From positions 1-64,000 of the forward strand of contig CAWDAL010000014.1 of assembly GCA_963800285.1 (NCBI GenBank): 64,000 bases of DNA, read 5' to 3'. Shown piece after piece: positions 8,086 to 16,278 of the stretch (position 1 is its first letter; each line of letters starts with the position of its first letter). The stretch comes from DASUPK01 sp963800285. GTDB lineage: Bacteria; Actinomycetota; Thermoleophilia; Solirubrobacterales; 70-9. The notes beneath the pieces are model-generated. The model had not been told where the DNA came from. It searched no databases and saw nothing but the letters and a program-made list of their open reading frames with translations. The translations under genes were made by a program, and so were the position numbers.

Positions 8086-9363
8086 CTACGCCGCCCCGTC
8101 CAGCGCGTCGGCGATCAGGCTGTCCGCGCGCGCCAGCGCCGCCTTCGTCCCCTCCTCCATGGTCCCGAGCGTGGACTCGATGCTGTCGGCGTTCTTCCGC
8201 ACACCCGTGAGCGCCTGGCGGGCCGCCTTCAGCGACTCGAGGGCGCGCCGGGCCTCGTCGAGCGCCTCCTTCATCGCCGGGGCGTCCAGGGCCAGGTCCT
8301 CCCTGCGGGCGGCGAGCGCCCGGGCGCGGGCCAGCCCGTACGCCGTCTCCATGACGATGCGCTCGGGCTCCTCCCGGTCGACCGCGACGATCAGCTTGTT
8401 GCCCTCGTACTCGACCAGGTTCTGGGTGCCGGACGGCAGGTTCTCCTCCATCGCGACCACCAGGACGGCGTAGTCGGCGCCGCGGTCCTCGAGCGACCCG
8501 TTCAGCACGTCCCACGCCTTCGGGCGCGTGATGCTGCTCGAGTCCTTCGGGTCGAAGGCGATCTTCGCCAGGCAGGGCCCGGCCGCGGCACCGATCTCGA
8601 CGACCGTGTCGCCCTTCTTGCCGCGGGTCTCGCCGGGCAGGTCCCCGACGTGATGCGCGACGTCCTCGCGCACGGACGCGATCTCGTCGATCAGCGCGTG
8701 CACGCGCTCCTCGAAGTCGCGGCCCTTGGCGGTGCCGCGGGACTGCTCGGCCTCGAGCTCCTCCTTCGCGCCGAGGCGCTCGCGCAGTGCGGTCACCTCG
8801 GCCGTGAGGGCATCGATCCGGTCCCGGTCCTGGGCGTGCTCGTGCTGCTGGGACTCCTGCGAGCCCTTCACGGCGCGCACCACGGCCTCCTTGAAGTCCG
8901 AGAGGGGATTCGCGCCGTCCTGCGCGGAGAACTGCTTCGCCAGCTGGTTGCGCTGATGCTCCATCGCGGTGATCAGCATCTCCCGGATCTGCTGCTGGAC
9001 CGACCCGCTGCGCTCGCTGTCGAAGCTTGCGGCGAGACGATCGGCGAACTCCTCGTGGCCGTCCTCGATCACGCCGCCGAGCCGGTCGGCGAGCGGCCGG
9101 ATCTGGCGCTCGAGCTCCGCCTTGACGTAGTCGACGTTCGCCGCGGTCCCCTCGCTCTCGATCACGCGCGTGCCGATCTCGATCGCGCGCGTCACCGTCT
9201 CGGACGGCTGGTGCCCCTCGCCGACCTGCTCCTGCACCACGCGGGCCGCGGCGGAGTCGTTGACCTCGAGCCGCTCGATCACCAGCCGGTCCCCGATCGC
9301 GCGCACGGCGCCGTCGGAGCGATCGGCCCGAAGAGGGAGCTGTGGCTTCTCTGACGCTTCCAT
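8086..9363 (-). CDS. Coiled-coil protein with restriction-endonuclease-like (DUF2130-like) domain
   Basis: The protein has 425 residues. The first half is largely helical, and residues about 140-215 form a probable coiled coil ('RDRIDALTAEVTALRERLG'). From about 215 a segment 'AKGRDFEERVHALIDEIAS' opens a domain that continues with 'GDTVVEIG', 'AFDPKDSSS', 'KAWDVLNGS' and 'RGADYAVLVVAME'. This is the order seen in DUF2130/RmuC-like PDDEXK folds, with D and DxK in the catalytic places. A second helical region follows ('ALDEARRALESLKAAR'). There is no signal peptide, so it is cytoplasmic. A DNA-associated role is inferred only from the fold resemblance. Confidence 0.6.
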   Translation of the reverse strand: MEASEKPQLPLRADRSDGAVRAIGDRLVIERLEVNDSAAARVVQEQVGEGHQPSETVTRAIEIGTRVIESEGTAANVDYVKAELERQIRPLADRLGGVIEDGHEEFADRLAASFDSERSGSVQQQIREMLITAMEHQRNQLAKQFSAQDGANPLSDFKEAVVRAVKGSQESQQHEHAQDRDRIDALTAEVTALRERLGAKEELEAEQSRGTAKGRDFEERVHALIDEIASVREDVAHHVGDLPGETRGKKGDTVVEIGAAAGPCLAKIAFDPKDSSSITRPKAWDVLNGSLEDRGADYAVLVVAMEENLPSGTQNLVEYEGNKLIVAVDREEPERIVMETAYGLARARALAARREDLALDAPAMKEALDEARRALESLKAARQALTGVRKNADSIESTLGTMEEGTKAALARADSLIADALDGAA

Positions 9364-9457
9364 GGACTCTCGAACGTAGTCGCACCCCCGGACGGGAACC
9401 TGACGGCGGTCCGTTGACTACGATCCCTCCCGTCCAAACCACGACGCGGGAGTCACA

Positions 9458-10714
9458 TTGGCCGTAGAGATCGCCGACGTATCCAAGCTCGATGTCCAGC
9501 CGGGCGAGCTGCCCGAGAAGATGGCCGCCTGGGTCATCCGCCAGGAGCGGGAGGGAGAGCCCAAGGACGCCTTCCAGGTCGAGGAGATCGAGGTGCCGGA
9601 GCCCGGCGCCTTCGAGGTGATCGTCCGCGTGATGGCGGCGGGCGTGAACTTCAACAACGTCTGGGCCGCCCTCGGCAAGCCGGTCTCCGTCTTCGGCTAC
9701 GGCGACCACCCCGAGTACAACCACCACATCGGCGGCTCCGACGCCTCCGGGGTCGTCTGGAAGGTCGGCGAGGGCGTCACCAAGTGGCAGCCCGGCGACG
9801 AGGTCGTCATCCACTGCAACCAGGCCTCCTACGAGGACGTCGAGGTCCACGGTCTCGATCCGCTCGCCGCGCCCAGCCAGCAGATCTGGGGCTATGAGAC
9901 GACCTGGGGCTCCTTCGCCCAGTTCACCAAGGTGCAGGCCCAGCAGCTCCTGCCGAAGCCGAAGAACCTCTCCTGGGCGGAGTCCTCGGCCTACGGGCTC
10001 ACCTACTTCACCGCCTACCGGATGCTGATCGACCAGTGCAAGCTCCAGGCCGGGCACAACGTCCTGATCTGGGGCGCGGCCGGCGGCCTCGGCGTCTTCG
10101 CCACCCAGCTCTGTGCGGCCGCGGGCGCGAATGCGGTCGGCGTCGTCTCCTCCGACGAGAAGGGCGAGCTCGTCAAGCGCCTCGGCGCGGTCGACTACAT
10201 CAACCGCAACGAGTTCTCCGGGATGATGCGCACCGGCGACGAGACGCCGGATCAGGAGAAGGCCCGCTTCAAGGAGTCGCGCGGGTTCGCCAAGAAGCTC
10301 AAGGAGATCCTCGGGGACTCGCCCGACATCGTCTTCGAGCACGTCGGCAAGGCGACCTTCCCGACCTCGGTCTTCGTGGTGAAGCCGTTCGGCAAGGTGG
10401 TGATCTGCGGGGCGACCTCGGGCTACACGCTCGACTTCGACGTCCGCTACCTGTGGATGCGCCAGAAGCAGATCATCGGCTCGCACTTCGCCAACGCCTA
10501 CGAGTGCATGCGCGCCAACCAGCTGATGGCGGAGGGCAAGGTCCAGCCGGTGCTGTGGCGGGTGATGGGGTTCGACGGCGTCGCCGAGGCGCACCAGCTC
10601 CTCCACGAGAACAAGCACCTCGGCAAGATCTCGATCCTCGTCGGCGCCACCAGTGAGGACGAGGGCAAGGAAGAGGACGGCCCAGGGGCGATCCGGGCGG
10701 AGGTGGGCGCGTGA
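9458..10714 (+). CDS. ccr: Crotonyl-CoA carboxylase/reductase
   Basis: The protein has 418 residues, the usual length for this family. It catalyses NADPH-dependent reductive carboxylation of crotonyl-CoA to (2S)-ethylmalonyl-CoA, the committed step of the ethylmalonyl-CoA pathway. Visible signatures are 'GVNFNNVWAALGKPVSVF' near the N-terminus, 'WGYETTWGSFAQF' (the CO2-pocket region), the Rossmann motif 'WGAAGGLGVFATQL' and 'IIGSHFANAYE' with the conserved His. The start is TTG behind GGGAG. The stop overlaps the next gene by 4 bp (GTGA). Other genes of the same pathway follow within 15 kb, which supports the assignment over a generic enoyl reductase. Confidence 0.95.
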   Translation: MAVEIADVSKLDVQPGELPEKMAAWVIRQEREGEPKDAFQVEEIEVPEPGAFEVIVRVMAAGVNFNNVWAALGKPVSVFGYGDHPEYNHHIGGSDASGVVWKVGEGVTKWQPGDEVVIHCNQASYEDVEVHGLDPLAAPSQQIWGYETTWGSFAQFTKVQAQQLLPKPKNLSWAESSAYGLTYFTAYRMLIDQCKLQAGHNVLIWGAAGGLGVFATQLCAAAGANAVGVVSSDEKGELVKRLGAVDYINRNEFSGMMRTGDETPDQEKARFKESRGFAKKLKEILGDSPDIVFEHVGKATFPTSVFVVKPFGKVVICGATSGYTLDFDVRYLWMRQKQIIGSHFANAYECMRANQLMAEGKVQPVLWRVMGFDGVAEAHQLLHENKHLGKISILVGATSEDEGKEEDGPGAIRAEVGA

Positions 10715-11061
10715 GCACGCCGGAGCCGGCACAGGGCACCTGGGAGCAGCCTTCCATCGACACCGACACGCTGGAGGTCGTCTACATCGACTGGCACACC
10801 CACCCGTTCCGGGCCGAGCGCTGGTACGAGATCTGGGAACCCGGCGCCGCCCGGGCGATGGCCTTCGGGGCGAAGGGCTGGTCGCTGACCCGCAACGTCG
10901 AGGATCCCCTGCACTTCCGCCAGGCGTCGATCTGGGACAGCCACGAGGACTTCGAGCGCTACTGGTACTCCGACGAGATCGCGGCATTGCGCGAGGAGGC
11001 GCTCAACTACTACAACAAGCCGCTCCTGCCGGTCTGGCACACACTGATCGCCGGCGAGTGA
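10711..11061 (+). CDS. Unknown protein coupled to ccr (possible dimeric alpha/beta-barrel fold)
   Basis: The product is 116 residues with a GTG start overlapping the ccr stop, so translation is coupled. Aromatic-rich strands ('TLEVVYIDWHTHPFRAERW', 'ASIWDSHEDFERYWYSDE') and a closing 'YNKPLLPVWHTLIAGE' resemble small ABM/EthD-type dimeric alpha/beta barrels, but no family can be named. It is not a VOC-type epimerase, so it does not obviously supply the missing ethylmalonyl-CoA epimerase. Tight coupling suggests a role tied to Ccr, such as a small-molecule sensor, stabiliser or accessory enzyme. That is inference. Confidence 0.7.
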   Translation: MSTPEPAQGTWEQPSIDTDTLEVVYIDWHTHPFRAERWYEIWEPGAARAMAFGAKGWSLTRNVEDPLHFRQASIWDSHEDFERYWYSDEIAALREEALNYYNKPLLPVWHTLIAGE

Positions 11062-11735
11062 TCCGCCCACTCCTCGCAGCCGCCGCGCTGATCTGTGGCG
11101 CCGTGCTGTTGCTCTCGACGGATTCTCCGCAGCGGGCCCAGGCAGCCCCGTGCCCGGCGCCCACGGTGACCAACTCCTCGGGAACGCTCTCCATCGCCGG
11201 GACCTCACCCTGCAACGACGACCCTGAGACCTTCTCCGTCCTCTGCTCGGGCGGAACCGCGCGCTTCGACTACTCCGTCAACACGGCGTTCGTCGGGACG
11301 ATCGACACCGCGGTGGGCTGTGGGGCGCCCTCGCGAATCGAGGTCGATGGCAACTATGGCGCCGATCTGATCGACCTGAGCCGCGTCAGCGCCGCCAACG
11401 GCTTCACCGGCATCAACCGGCCGAACGTCCTCAACGGGGGAGCAGACGGCGATGTGCTGGTTCCGGGACCGCTGGCGAGCTCCGACCTGGGCGACGCTGG
11501 CAGCGACATCCTCATGCTCCGGAACGGGGTCTCCGACCAGGCCGACTGCGGCCCGGACATCGACGCGGTGCAGACCGATGCGCCCGGAACGGATGTCCTC
11601 GCGAACTGCGAGGTGGTCGATGCTGCCGCGCCGGCGGCGAGCCCGGTGAGCCCGGTGAGCCCTGTGAAGAAGTGCAAGAAAAAGAAGAAGCACCACGCGA
11701 AGCGTCACTGCAAGAAGCGCCACGCAGCTACTTAG
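11058..11735 (+). CDS. Secreted RTX-like protein with Lys/His-rich C-terminal tail
   Basis: The protein has 225 residues with a GTG start overlapping the previous stop (GTGA). A signal peptide is visible ('PLLAAAALICGAVLLLS', with cleavage near AQA). The body carries degenerate Asp/Gly-rich calcium-binding-type repeats ('GNYGADLIDLSRVS', 'NGGADGDVLVPG', 'GDAGSDILML'), a Ser-Pro-Val repeat linker, and a strongly basic tail (KKCKKKKKHHAKRHCKKRH). Such tails could hold the protein on anionic cell-wall polymers. It is likely an extracellular calcium-binding protein, related in style to its downstream neighbour. Confidence 0.75.
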   Translation: MIRPLLAAAALICGAVLLLSTDSPQRAQAAPCPAPTVTNSSGTLSIAGTSPCNDDPETFSVLCSGGTARFDYSVNTAFVGTIDTAVGCGAPSRIEVDGNYGADLIDLSRVSAANGFTGINRPNVLNGGADGDVLVPGPLASSDLGDAGSDILMLRNGVSDQADCGPDIDAVQTDAPGTDVLANCEVVDAAAPAASPVSPVSPVKKCKKKKKHHAKRHCKKRHAAT

Positions 11736-11757
11736 CGCCGGGCCTCGTGTTCCCTCT

Positions 11758-12531
11758 ATGTCAATGACGCGCGCTCGTCGCCCATCGCTGCGTTACGCCA
11801 TGCCCGTCGCCGTCATCGCGATGGCCCTCGCCGTTCCAGGCGCGGCGCAGGCGAAGGTGAGGGCATCGGTCAGCGGGAGCCTCCTCACCGTCTCGGGTGG
11901 CAAGGGCTCCGACCACGTCAAGGTCGTCTGCAAGAACGGCCTGGTCAAGGTGGACGGCAAGAACCCGCGGACCGGCGCCATTGCGTGCCAGCAGGTCTCC
12001 GAGGTCGACACGGTGACGGGCGCCGGGAACGATCGCGTCGACCTGTCGGGCGTAGGGCCGGACAAGGGCTTCGGCCAGCGCAACCTGCCCGGCGGCTTCG
12101 GACACGGCACGGGAGCGGCGGCCGACCTCGGACGCGGAAACGATCGCTACCGGGGGGGCACCTCCGCCTTCAACCTCGTGCTCGGCGGCCCGGGCGACGA
12201 CCGGATGACCGGTGGGCGCGTCCGGGACAGCCTGCAGGGCGGCAGCGGCAACGACTCCATGGCGGCGGGAGCGGGGCGGGACATCCTGCTCGGCAACTCG
12301 GGCAATGACAAGCTCAGCGCCGGCGCGGACGACGACCTGCTCAGCGGCAACTCGGGCAACGACCTCCTGATCGGCGCCGCGGGCGCCGATCTGCTCGGCG
12401 GCGGGGCCGGGAAGGACCGGCTGTTCGGCGGTCCCGGCCCGGATCGGCTGATCGGCGGCCCGGGCAAGGATCGCCTCAACGGCGGGCCCGGCAACAACAC
12501 GCTCGTCCAGGACTCCCCCGCCAAGAAGTAG
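11758..12531 (+). CDS. Secreted RTX (hemolysin-type calcium-binding) repeat protein
   Basis: The protein has 257 residues. A signal peptide ends near 'PGAAQAKV'. The first third is a beta-rich cap ('VRASVSGSLLTVSGGKGSDH'). The rest is a run of nonapeptide RTX repeats of the GGxGxDxxx type ('LGGPGDDRMTGG', 'LQGGSGNDSMAAG', 'LFGGPGPDRLIGGPGKDRL'). These form a beta-roll that binds Ca2+ outside the cell. No enzymatic domain is present, so a structural or surface role is likely. It is 22 bp downstream of the Lys-tailed secreted protein and probably in the same transcript. Confidence 0.85.
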   Translation: MSMTRARRPSLRYAMPVAVIAMALAVPGAAQAKVRASVSGSLLTVSGGKGSDHVKVVCKNGLVKVDGKNPRTGAIACQQVSEVDTVTGAGNDRVDLSGVGPDKGFGQRNLPGGFGHGTGAAADLGRGNDRYRGGTSAFNLVLGGPGDDRMTGGRVRDSLQGGSGNDSMAAGAGRDILLGNSGNDKLSAGADDDLLSGNSGNDLLIGAAGADLLGGGAGKDRLFGGPGPDRLIGGPGKDRLNGGPGNNTLVQDSPAKK

Positions 12532-12543
12532 TGCCGGCGGCGG

Positions 12544-12834
12544 CTAGTGCTGCTCGAGCGGGGCCATCGTGAGACCCGCCTGCTGCAGCTGCTCCCAATA
12601 GAGCTCGGCGGGCTCGCGCGGCCCGGTCCAGACGGCGGCCTGGCCGCGGTTGTGGATCGTGTCGGCGAACCGGTAGCCGCCGTCGAGCGTGATTCCGGGG
12701 ATCACCCGCGCAAGGGTCTTGGCGACGTGGTCGAAGGTGTTGTGGTCGTCGTTGAGGACGATCACCATCCAGTTCCCGCCCACTCCCTCGTCCGGGCCGG
12801 CCGATTTCGGGCGCTCAACCGTGGTCGTTGCCAC
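12544..12834 (-). CDS. clpS: ATP-dependent Clp protease adaptor ClpS
   Basis: The protein has 96 residues with a GTG start. The ClpS core is clear: 'NWMVIVLNDDHNTFDHVAKT' contains the conserved N-D-D and the Thr/Phe that form the N-degron pocket. It is followed by 'FADTIHNRGQAAVWTGPREPAELYWEQLQ'-type helices. ClpS delivers N-end-rule substrates to ClpA/ClpC-ClpP in the cytoplasm. The N-terminal extension of about 20 residues matches actinobacterial ClpS. It is a stand-alone gene here, convergent with the RTX protein. Confidence 0.95.
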   Translation of the reverse strand: MATTTVERPKSAGPDEGVGGNWMVIVLNDDHNTFDHVAKTLARVIPGITLDGGYRFADTIHNRGQAAVWTGPREPAELYWEQLQQAGLTMAPLEQH

Positions 12835-12892
12835 GGCCGCAAGGTAGAGGATCGACCCCGGGCGCCGGGGAAATTCCGTGCCCCCGGAAGGG

Positions 12893-13594
12893 CTAGAAGG
12901 GATTCGGAACGAGGACGCTGACGTTGTCGAAGACGCCGACCACGCCGGTGCCCGGGCTGGATCCCTTGACTCCCGCCGTGACCACCGTCTGGCGCCCCTC
13001 GGGCTGATCGGCGCCCGAATCGGTGGTGGCGACGACGCTGTGCCCGTTGACCGCGCCCACCAGATTGGTGCTCGTTCCGCCGTAGGAGAAGGCCCGGAAG
13101 GTGATCAAGTTGGGCTTGGAACCCACCTTGATGAACTTGCCGCTTCCGTGTGCCTCGACCTTCGGGCCGGCCGCGCCCTTCGCGTCGCGCAGGTACTGCC
13201 ACTTGTGTGAGTTCGGCAGGACCCTCAGCACGTAACCGGCGGTGCTGCTGTAGCGGACGCCGACGCCCACGAAGGTCTTCTTCTGCAGTTTGGGCGTCCC
13301 TCCGCCCGAGGTCACGGTGCCGGTCATCCCCAGGTCGGCGTACTGGTCGCTCGAGTCCGCGACCACCGAGGAGCGGAAGATGCAGGCGCTGGCCTTCTTC
13401 CCGACACCGATGCCGAGTGCCTTGTTCCGAGCCCACTTGTGCTTGCAACCGGCGCCGGAGACCTTGTGGAAGGCGTTCACGTCGTCCTGGCTCTGGAAGG
13501 TGTACGTGGCCACGGGGATCGGAGCGGCCTCGGCCGCGGCGCCCGCCGTGAGGGCGGCGCCCGCGACGAGCAGGGCTGTGAGCTTGGTCTTCAT
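12893..13594 (-). CDS. Secreted beta-rich protein of unknown function
   Basis: The protein has 233 residues with a clear signal peptide ('LTALLVAGAALTAGAAAEAA'). The mature part is rich in short strands and ends 'GVVGVFDNVSVLVPNPF', a closing pattern common in LamG/concanavalin-like jelly-roll domains ('...DNVSV'). A region 'SKPNLITFRAFSYGGTSTN' also fits that fold. Two Cys residues near the N-terminus of the mature part could form a disulfide. It is predicted to be extracellular, with unknown ligand. Confidence 0.65.
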   Translation of the reverse strand: MKTKLTALLVAGAALTAGAAAEAAPIPVATYTFQSQDDVNAFHKVSGAGCKHKWARNKALGIGVGKKASACIFRSSVVADSSDQYADLGMTGTVTSGGGTPKLQKKTFVGVGVRYSSTAGYVLRVLPNSHKWQYLRDAKGAAGPKVEAHGSGKFIKVGSKPNLITFRAFSYGGTSTNLVGAVNGHSVVATTDSGADQPEGRQTVVTAGVKGSSPGTGVVGVFDNVSVLVPNPF

Positions 13595-13705
13595 GCGTGG
13601 CTGAGCCTAGCCCGGTGACATCCGGGAGATTGCAAGAACACCCCTCAGCCCCAGTCGGAGCGGTCGTTGCGCGCCGCGATTTACGAGGCACTTACCATTA
13701 GGTCC

Positions 13706-15706
13706 ATGAGCGAGCACCGCCTCCCCGAGCGGGACCGGCCCTGGGTCATGCGCACCTACGCGGGGCACTCCGACGCCCGCCGCTCCAACGAGCTCTACCG
13801 CAAGAATCTCGCCAAGGGCCAGACCGGCTTGTCGGTCGCCTTCGATCTGCCGACCCAGACGGGCTACGACCCCGACGCCGAGCTGGCGCGCGGCGAGGTA
13901 GGCAAGGTCGGCGTCTCGATCGCCCACAAGGGCGACATGCACACCCTGTTCGACGGCATTCCGCTGGGCGAGATGAACACGTCGATGACGATCAACGCCA
14001 CGGCCGCCTGGCTGCTGGCGCTCTACGCGACGGTCGCGGAGGAGAACGGAGTCGAGCGCTCCGCCCTCGCCGGCACGACGCAGAACGACATCATCAAGGA
14101 GTACCTCTCCCGCGGCACCTACGCGTTCCCGCCCGGGCCCTCGATGCGGCTGATCGCCGATACGGTCGCCTTCACGGTCAACGAGATCCCGAAGTGGAAC
14201 CCGATCAACGTCTGCTCCTATCACCTGCAGGAGGCGGGGGCCACGCCGGTTCAGGAGATCGCCTATGCCCTCTCCACCGCGATGGCGGTGCTCGACGAGG
14301 TCAAGGCGCGCGGCCAGGTCGCCGATCAGGACTTTCCCAAGGTCTTCGGACGGATCAGCTTCTTCGTCAACGCCGGCGTCCGCTTCATCGAGGAGCACGC
14401 CAAGCTGCGCGCGATGGGAAGGCTCTGGGAGGAGATCGGCCGCAACCGCTACGGCGTCACGGAGCCCAAGTTCCTGCGCCTGCGCTACGGCGTGCAGGTG
14501 AACTCGCTCGGCCTGACCGAGTCCCAGCCGGAGAACAACGTGCCGCGGATCGTGCTCGAGGCTCTCGCCGTGACCCTCGGCCGCGACGCCCGCGCCCGAG
14601 CCATCCAGCTGCCGGCCTGGAACGAGGCCCTGGGTCTCCCCCGCCCCTGGGACCAGCAGTGGAGCCTTCGCATCCAGCAGATCCTCGCCAACGAGACCGA
14701 CCTGCTCGACTATCCCGACATCTTCGAGGGCTCCGTGGTCATGGACGGCCTGGTCGACGAGCTCGCCTCCGGCGCGGACGCCGAGATGAAGGAGGTCGCC
14801 GAGCGCGGCGGCGCGGTCGAGGCCGTCCCCTACATGAAGGCGCAGCTGGTCGAGTCCAACCGCGAGCGGATCGCCAGGATCGAGCGAGGTGAGATCACGG
14901 TCGTCGGTCAGAACGAGTTCACCGAGTCCGAGGACTCGCCGCTCACCACCGGTGAGGACGGCGGCATCCTGACCCCGGACCCGGAGGTCGAGCGCGAGCG
15001 GATCGCCGCGCTCGAGGAGTGGAAGGCCGAGCGCGACCAGGGGGCCGTCGACGCAGCGCTCGAGAAGCTCGCCGAGGCCGCTCGCGACGAGTCGGCGAAC
15101 ATTCTCCCGGCGACCCTGGAGGCCGCCAGGGCGGGCGCCACGACAGGCGAGTGGGCAGGCGTCCTGCGCGACGTATTCGGCGACTACCGAGCGCCCACTG
15201 GCGTCTCGGAGGCCGCGGCCGGCGGCTCGGTCAACGGCGACCTGCTGTCCGGCGTACGCGACCGGGTCGCCGAGGTCTCCGAGGAGATCGGCCACCCGAT
15301 CCGGATCCTGGTCGGCAAGCCGGGCCTTGACGGGCACTCGAACGGCGCGGAGCAGATCGCCGTCCGCGCGCGCGACGTGGGGATGGAGGTCATCTACCAG
15401 GGCATCCGCCTGACGCCCGAGCAGATCGCGAAGTCGGCGGTCGAGGAGGACGTCGACGTGGTCGGCCTCTCCATCCTGTCCGGCTCCCACCGCGAGCTGG
15501 TGCCGCGCATGGTCGAGCTGCTGCGCGCCGATGGGGCGGACATCCCGGTGGTCGTCGGCGGCATCATCCCGGCGGTCGACGCGGCCGCCATGAAGGAGGC
15601 GGGCGTCGCGGGGGTTTACACGCCGAAGGACTTCGAGATCAACCGCATCATGGGCGAGATCGCGGAGCTGGTGGCGGACCGCCATCGCGCCGCGCAGCCG
15701 GCCTGA
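13706..15706 (+). CDS. ecm: Ethylmalonyl-CoA mutase (coenzyme B12-dependent)
   Basis: The protein has 666 residues in one chain, the length of ethylmalonyl-CoA mutase (MeaA/Ecm) rather than the longer methylmalonyl-CoA mutase alpha subunit. It has a TIM-barrel substrate domain ('GLSVAFDLPTQTGYDPD', 'EMNTSMTINATAAWLLALY', 'NINVCSY'-type strand) and a C-terminal B12 domain with the DxHxxG motif in 'LDGHSNGAEQ' and 'GLSILSGSH'. It rearranges (2R)-ethylmalonyl-CoA to methylsuccinyl-CoA. The start was taken at the ATG of MSEHRLPERD. Linkage to ccr and the later pathway genes favours Ecm over methylmalonyl- or isobutyryl-CoA mutase. Confidence 0.9.
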   Translation: MSEHRLPERDRPWVMRTYAGHSDARRSNELYRKNLAKGQTGLSVAFDLPTQTGYDPDAELARGEVGKVGVSIAHKGDMHTLFDGIPLGEMNTSMTINATAAWLLALYATVAEENGVERSALAGTTQNDIIKEYLSRGTYAFPPGPSMRLIADTVAFTVNEIPKWNPINVCSYHLQEAGATPVQEIAYALSTAMAVLDEVKARGQVADQDFPKVFGRISFFVNAGVRFIEEHAKLRAMGRLWEEIGRNRYGVTEPKFLRLRYGVQVNSLGLTESQPENNVPRIVLEALAVTLGRDARARAIQLPAWNEALGLPRPWDQQWSLRIQQILANETDLLDYPDIFEGSVVMDGLVDELASGADAEMKEVAERGGAVEAVPYMKAQLVESNRERIARIERGEITVVGQNEFTESEDSPLTTGEDGGILTPDPEVERERIAALEEWKAERDQGAVDAALEKLAEAARDESANILPATLEAARAGATTGEWAGVLRDVFGDYRAPTGVSEAAAGGSVNGDLLSGVRDRVAEVSEEIGHPIRILVGKPGLDGHSNGAEQIAVRARDVGMEVIYQGIRLTPEQIAKSAVEEDVDVVGLSILSGSHRELVPRMVELLRADGADIPVVVGGIIPAVDAAAMKEAGVAGVYTPKDFEINRIMGEIAELVADRHRAAQPA

Positions 15707-16278
15707 TGGCGGAGCCGGAGCTGAACGGCGACCGCAGCTCCTGGCTCCGCTGCTACCGCTGCTGGGCCCGGGACCTCGAGGTCCAGCTGCACTACGACGC
15801 GATCCTGCGCGTCGACCCGGACACCGGCGAGCCGTCGGATCGCATCGACGAGGTCCAGGAGGCCGTCGTCCAGTGCCTGCGCTGCCTGCACGACCAGCCG
15901 CACCTGACCATCCAGGAGGACCGCGTCGTCCCGGTCGAGGATCGCTGGGAGCGCATGGTCGCGGGCACGCCGTGGGTCGCCTCCTGCACGGTCACCGTGG
16001 ACCAGGACCAGGTCGAGACCTGCTCCGGGCCGGAGGCGGGCGAGTCCCTCACCTACGGCTCCTTCGGCGAGCAGGGCACCCGCGAGTTCTTCACCCACGT
16101 CCGCTTCCACAAGCACGACGAGGAGCGGATCATCGTCCACCTGCTGGTCGAGCTGTACGCGCGCTCCGCCGAGGAGGCGACGGAGGTCCTGGAGGAGGCC
16201 TCGCGCGGCGTTCTCGAGATCACCTCCCTGGCGGAGGAGTCACGCCCGCCGGCGCACGCGCCCGATGAAGCTCACTAG
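15706..16278 (+). CDS. Cys-rich unknown protein coupled to ethylmalonyl-CoA mutase
   Basis: The protein has 190 residues. Its ATG shares one base with the mutase stop codon, so translation is coupled. Two CxxC pairs ('CYRCWARD' near residue 16, 'CLRCLHDQ' near 63) could hold a zinc ribbon. The rest is acidic with helix-forming stretches ('HLLVELYARSAEEATEVLEE'). It is not a MeaB/ArgK-type G-protein chaperone, since no P-loop is present. Function is unknown, but the coupling hints at a role with the B12 enzyme. Confidence 0.7.
   Translation: MAEPELNGDRSSWLRCYRCWARDLEVQLHYDAILRVDPDTGEPSDRIDEVQEAVVQCLRCLHDQPHLTIQEDRVVPVEDRWERMVAGTPWVASCTVTVDQDQVETCSGPEAGESLTYGSFGEQGTREFFTHVRFHKHDEERIIVHLLVELYARSAEEATEVLEEASRGVLEITSLAEESRPPAHAPDEAH

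Noticed and set aside
13706..15706. Methylmalonyl-CoA mutase alpha subunit
   Set aside because: The length (666 residues), single-gene form and link to ccr, mcl and mch fit ethylmalonyl-CoA mutase better. A tree would be decisive.
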